NCBI GenBank assembly: GCA_938021675.1
Contig: CALIFY010000055.1
Coordinates: forward strand, 1 to 33,798
Direction of reading: 5' to 3'
Length of the DNA: 33,798 bases
Origin: an uncultured Acidimicrobiales bacterium
GTDB lineage: Bacteria > Actinomycetota > Acidimicrobiia > Acidimicrobiales > SZUA-35
The notes beneath the pieces are model-generated. The model had not been told where the DNA came from. It ran no database searches and was given only the letters and a program-made list of their open reading frames with translations. This document shows positions 31,943-33,798 of this stretch, piece by piece (the stretch's first letter is position 1; each line of letters begins with the position of its first letter). The position numbers were made by a program, and so were the translations under genes.

Positions 31943-32329
31943 ATGAACGACGAGCTGACCCCCGACACGCTCGGGCCCCCATCGGCCAACTACGCCCTGG
32001 CGATGCGATCGAACAGTCCAGGCTCGATGCTGCATACGAGCGGCATTGGCCCTGTCCGGCCCGATGGATCCGTGCCCGAACTTCTCGCCGACCAAGCCTC
32101 GACGGTGTGGGCGACGATCGAAGCGTTGTTGGTCGAAGCCGACATGGCCATCTCCGACGTGGTGTCGGTTACGACGTATGTGGTCGCCGGCAACGATCTC
32201 CAATCGGTCATGGCGACCCGTGACGCCAGCATGGCCGGCCACCGGTGCGCCTCCACATTGGTCATCGTTCCCACCCTGGCGGATTCGTCTTGGAAGCTCG
32301 AGGTCGCGGTGGTGGCCGTCGGGCCCTAA
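31943..32329 (+). CDS. RidA/YjgF-family protein
   Basis: This 128-aa protein matches the RidA/YER057c/UK114 family: MLHTSGIGPVRPDGSV, a central ADQASTVWATIEALL helix and the VTTYVV strand. RidA enzymes hydrolyse reactive enamine/imine intermediates made by PLP enzymes such as threonine dehydratase, which this window also encodes (ilvA). The catalytic Arg normally seen as CxxR late in RidA is not clear (the late segment reads HRCASTLVIVPTLA), so it may belong to another Rid subfamily. ATG 31943 is chosen by family N-terminus; it is divergent from the SixA-like gene. Confidence 0.8.
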   Translation: MNDELTPDTLGPPSANYALAMRSNSPGSMLHTSGIGPVRPDGSVPELLADQASTVWATIEALLVEADMAISDVVSVTTYVVAGNDLQSVMATRDASMAGHRCASTLVIVPTLADSSWKLEVAVVAVGP

Positions 32330-32337
32330 GCCGTAGA

Positions 32338-32343
32338 TAGGCT
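32338..32343 (+). promoter_or_regulatory. -10 box TAGGCT for the leaderless DUF1028 gene
   Basis: TAGGCT ends 7 nt before GTG 32351. No ribosome binding site precedes the GTG. Confidence 0.5.
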
Positions 32344-32350
32344 CCACCGC

Positions 32351-33244
32351 GTGGTACGCCGGTTTTTTCTCATCCTCGTGGCCGTTTGCGGGCTGTTGCT
32401 TGCGTTCGCCGGTCCGGCGGGTGCCACGTGGTCGATCGTGGCGATCGACGAGGAGACGGGGGCGGTTGGTGGCGTGATGGCGTCGTGTGTCGACGCCGGC
32501 GTGCTCGGCGAGCAGGATGAGGTGTTGGTTCCCCTCGTGCTGCTTCCCGGTGTCGGTGGCGGGGTTTCGCAGGGAACGATCGATGCGACGGCCCCTGCGG
32601 CGTTGTCCGAGGCGCTGCTCGACGGATTGGAACCTCAGGCCGCCATCGACGAGCTTCTGGAGGGCGATGAGCTTTCCTCCGTCCGCCAGTATGGAGCTGT
32701 GGCGCTCCCCGTCGATGGAAGCCCCGCGGCGGCAGGATTTACCGGAAACGACGTTGGTGATGTCGCCCTGGTTGTTACCGATGGCGCTGCGGTAGCGCAG
32801 GGAACCTTGGTGTCGGAGTCCGAAGTGGTGACCACCGCACTGGAAACCTACTCGTCCGGTCGTGACGCCGGGCAGTCGATGGAGGAGGCGCTGGTGTCGG
32901 GCCTGTTGGCCGGTTCCGAGCTTGGCGGTGATCGGCGGTGTGGTGATCAGACGGCGTTGTTCGCTCATGTCGCCGTCGTCGAACCGGGGGACGATCCCCG
33001 GACACCGCCGTTGCTTCTCACCGTGACGGTCAACGAGAACGACGGTCAGAACCCGGTCTCTCTCCTCGAAGATTCGTTGGCCGATGGCCGGACCGGTTGG
33101 ATCGATGCCGGTGCCGAGGTCCCGATGCGGGTGGCTCAGATCCAGATTCCTCGGATTGCCGTTGGCCTGGTCGCATTCCTGCTCGCTCTGGCTGCGGTCT
33201 TCGTGCTTCGGCGTGGCGTCGGAACTCCCTCGGCCCGCCGCTGA
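32351..33244 (+). CDS. secreted, membrane-anchored DUF1028 protein
   Basis: The 297-aa product begins with a signal peptide (VRRFFLILVAVCGLLLAFAGPAGA). The DUF1028 core follows at once, starting ATWSIVAIDEETGAVGGVMASC, with later DRRCGDQTALFAHVAVV. The C-terminus has a transmembrane helix (VGLVAFLLALAAVFVL) and a basic tail. DUF1028 proteins have an Ntn-hydrolase-like fold and no settled function; most are cytoplasmic, so secretion with a C-terminal anchor is a notable architecture. The Cys in ASC and the pair of Cys in DRRCGD could form a disulfide outside the cell. Confidence 0.85.
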   Translation: MVRRFFLILVAVCGLLLAFAGPAGATWSIVAIDEETGAVGGVMASCVDAGVLGEQDEVLVPLVLLPGVGGGVSQGTIDATAPAALSEALLDGLEPQAAIDELLEGDELSSVRQYGAVALPVDGSPAAAGFTGNDVGDVALVVTDGAAVAQGTLVSESEVVTTALETYSSGRDAGQSMEEALVSGLLAGSELGGDRRCGDQTALFAHVAVVEPGDDPRTPPLLLTVTVNENDGQNPVSLLEDSLADGRTGWIDAGAEVPMRVAQIQIPRIAVGLVAFLLALAAVFVLRRGVGTPSARR

Positions 33245-33406
33245 ATCCAACCGAGCGAACCACGAAAGCTCGGCAATACGTCGAATACATCGCACATGAG
33301 CGACGAAACCTCGTTTGGGTTGTCGTACAGGCAACGCCCGCAGGATGTACGTCCCGGTGTATCCGAAGGGCTGGACCATGGTTCGACTTCCTGTTTAGGA
33401 GATTCT

Positions 33407-33798
33407 ATGAAGGTTCCCGGTACCCGGTTGGCCGTCATTTTGGTAGTGGCGGTGTTGACGGCCGCGGCATTGGTCTCGTCGCCGGCATCAGCAACCCGCA
33501 CGACGCCACGCGACACCGACGTGTTGTGCGTAGCGGATACGCTCGTTAACAGGCTTATCATCGTTATCGGAGAGACCGTCAATTTGGAGTACGGCTGTGG
33601 GGCGCTCGTATCCGAAAGCCGATTCGAATACGCTGCAACCTGCGGTGAGCGTCCAGACGCCTGCGATACTTTTGTTGACTCCGGGAGCGAGATCATTACG
33701 ATCCTCGACTTCAGAGACCTGCCTATTTACACCACCTGGGATAAAGCAGCCGAGGCCCTCCACAGCGATTGCATATTTGCAGCGAGCTTCGTGCGTTC
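33407..33798 (+). CDS. secreted protein of unknown function, 3' end outside window
   Basis: AGGAG lies 6 nt before ATG 33407. The first 30 or so residues are a signal peptide (VPGTRLAVILVVAVLTAAAL, cleavage near SPASA). The visible mature part, about 100 residues, has five cysteines (near LCVAD, YGCGA, ATCGE, DACDT and SDCIF), consistent with disulfide bonding. No stop occurs before the window ends at 33798. GC3 is lower than in neighbours, which could mean recent acquisition. No family was recognised. The gap 33245-33406 upstream holds its promoter region and nothing else I can identify. Confidence 0.7.
   Translation, partial: MKVPGTRLAVILVVAVLTAAALVSSPASATRTTPRDTDVLCVADTLVNRLIIVIGETVNLEYGCGALVSESRFEYAATCGERPDACDTFVDSGSEIITILDFRDLPIYTTWDKAAEALHSDCIFAASFVR

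Noticed and set aside
31355-33379. 674-aa minus-strand open frame
   Set aside because: Only the last 157 residues are a recognisable protein (SixA-like); the rest is complementary to the RidA and DUF1028 genes.

Overview
The window is high-GC, densely packed bacterial chromosome from an actinomycete. My best guess is Acidimicrobiia. The basis is: an actinobacterial class E-type sortase, a cytoplasmic Ser/Thr kinase beside an FHA/zinc-ribbon protein, many start codons placed 6-9 nt after a TANNNT -10 box (leaderless mRNAs), and a complete System I cytochrome c maturation operon, which is uncommon in Actinomycetota. The assignment is inference. I see no rRNA, tRNA, CRISPR array or complete insertion sequence.

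Positions 1-2000 are accessory: a possible IS end, an AbiE-type toxin-antitoxin pair (abiEii/abiEi) with inverted repeats over the antitoxin start, and about 330 nt with no convincing gene.

Positions 2001-8369 (minus strand) hold a tightly overlapping operon: an IspD-like cytidylyltransferase, a YnjB-like binding lipoprotein, two permeases and an ATPase. A CstB-like persulfide dioxygenase-rhodanese follows 115 nt downstream. The divergent promoter carries a 19-bp tandem repeat and a second direct repeat.

Positions 8574-14532 (plus strand) carry an EstB-like serine hydrolase, a repeat-built acidic lipoprotein (GVVDE x6), four hairpins, a CBS-pair protein, and a coupled unit of a 49-aa small protein, a kinase and an FHA protein. 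A 16-bp tandem repeat begins at the FHA stop codon and leads into a class V PLP enzyme.

Positions 14533-20057 contain ilvA behind a leader with mutually exclusive stems and a possible leader peptide, a Tat-type intradiol dioxygenase-like lipoprotein, uppP with an N-terminal extension, a Crp/Fnr regulator and a hisN-like phosphatase. Positions 20079-24444 contain a glycosyltransferase/membrane protein/TetR operon, a divergent GH63-like glycosidase and a membrane-anchored sortase.

Positions 24591-31304 are ccmABCDEFGHI, with nearly all junctions overlapping: CcmABCD handle heme loading, CcmE carries heme, CcmF/H/I ligate it, and CcmG/H supply reductant. The window ends with a SixA-like phosphatase, a RidA-family protein, a secreted DUF1028 protein and the 5' part of a secreted cysteine-containing protein.
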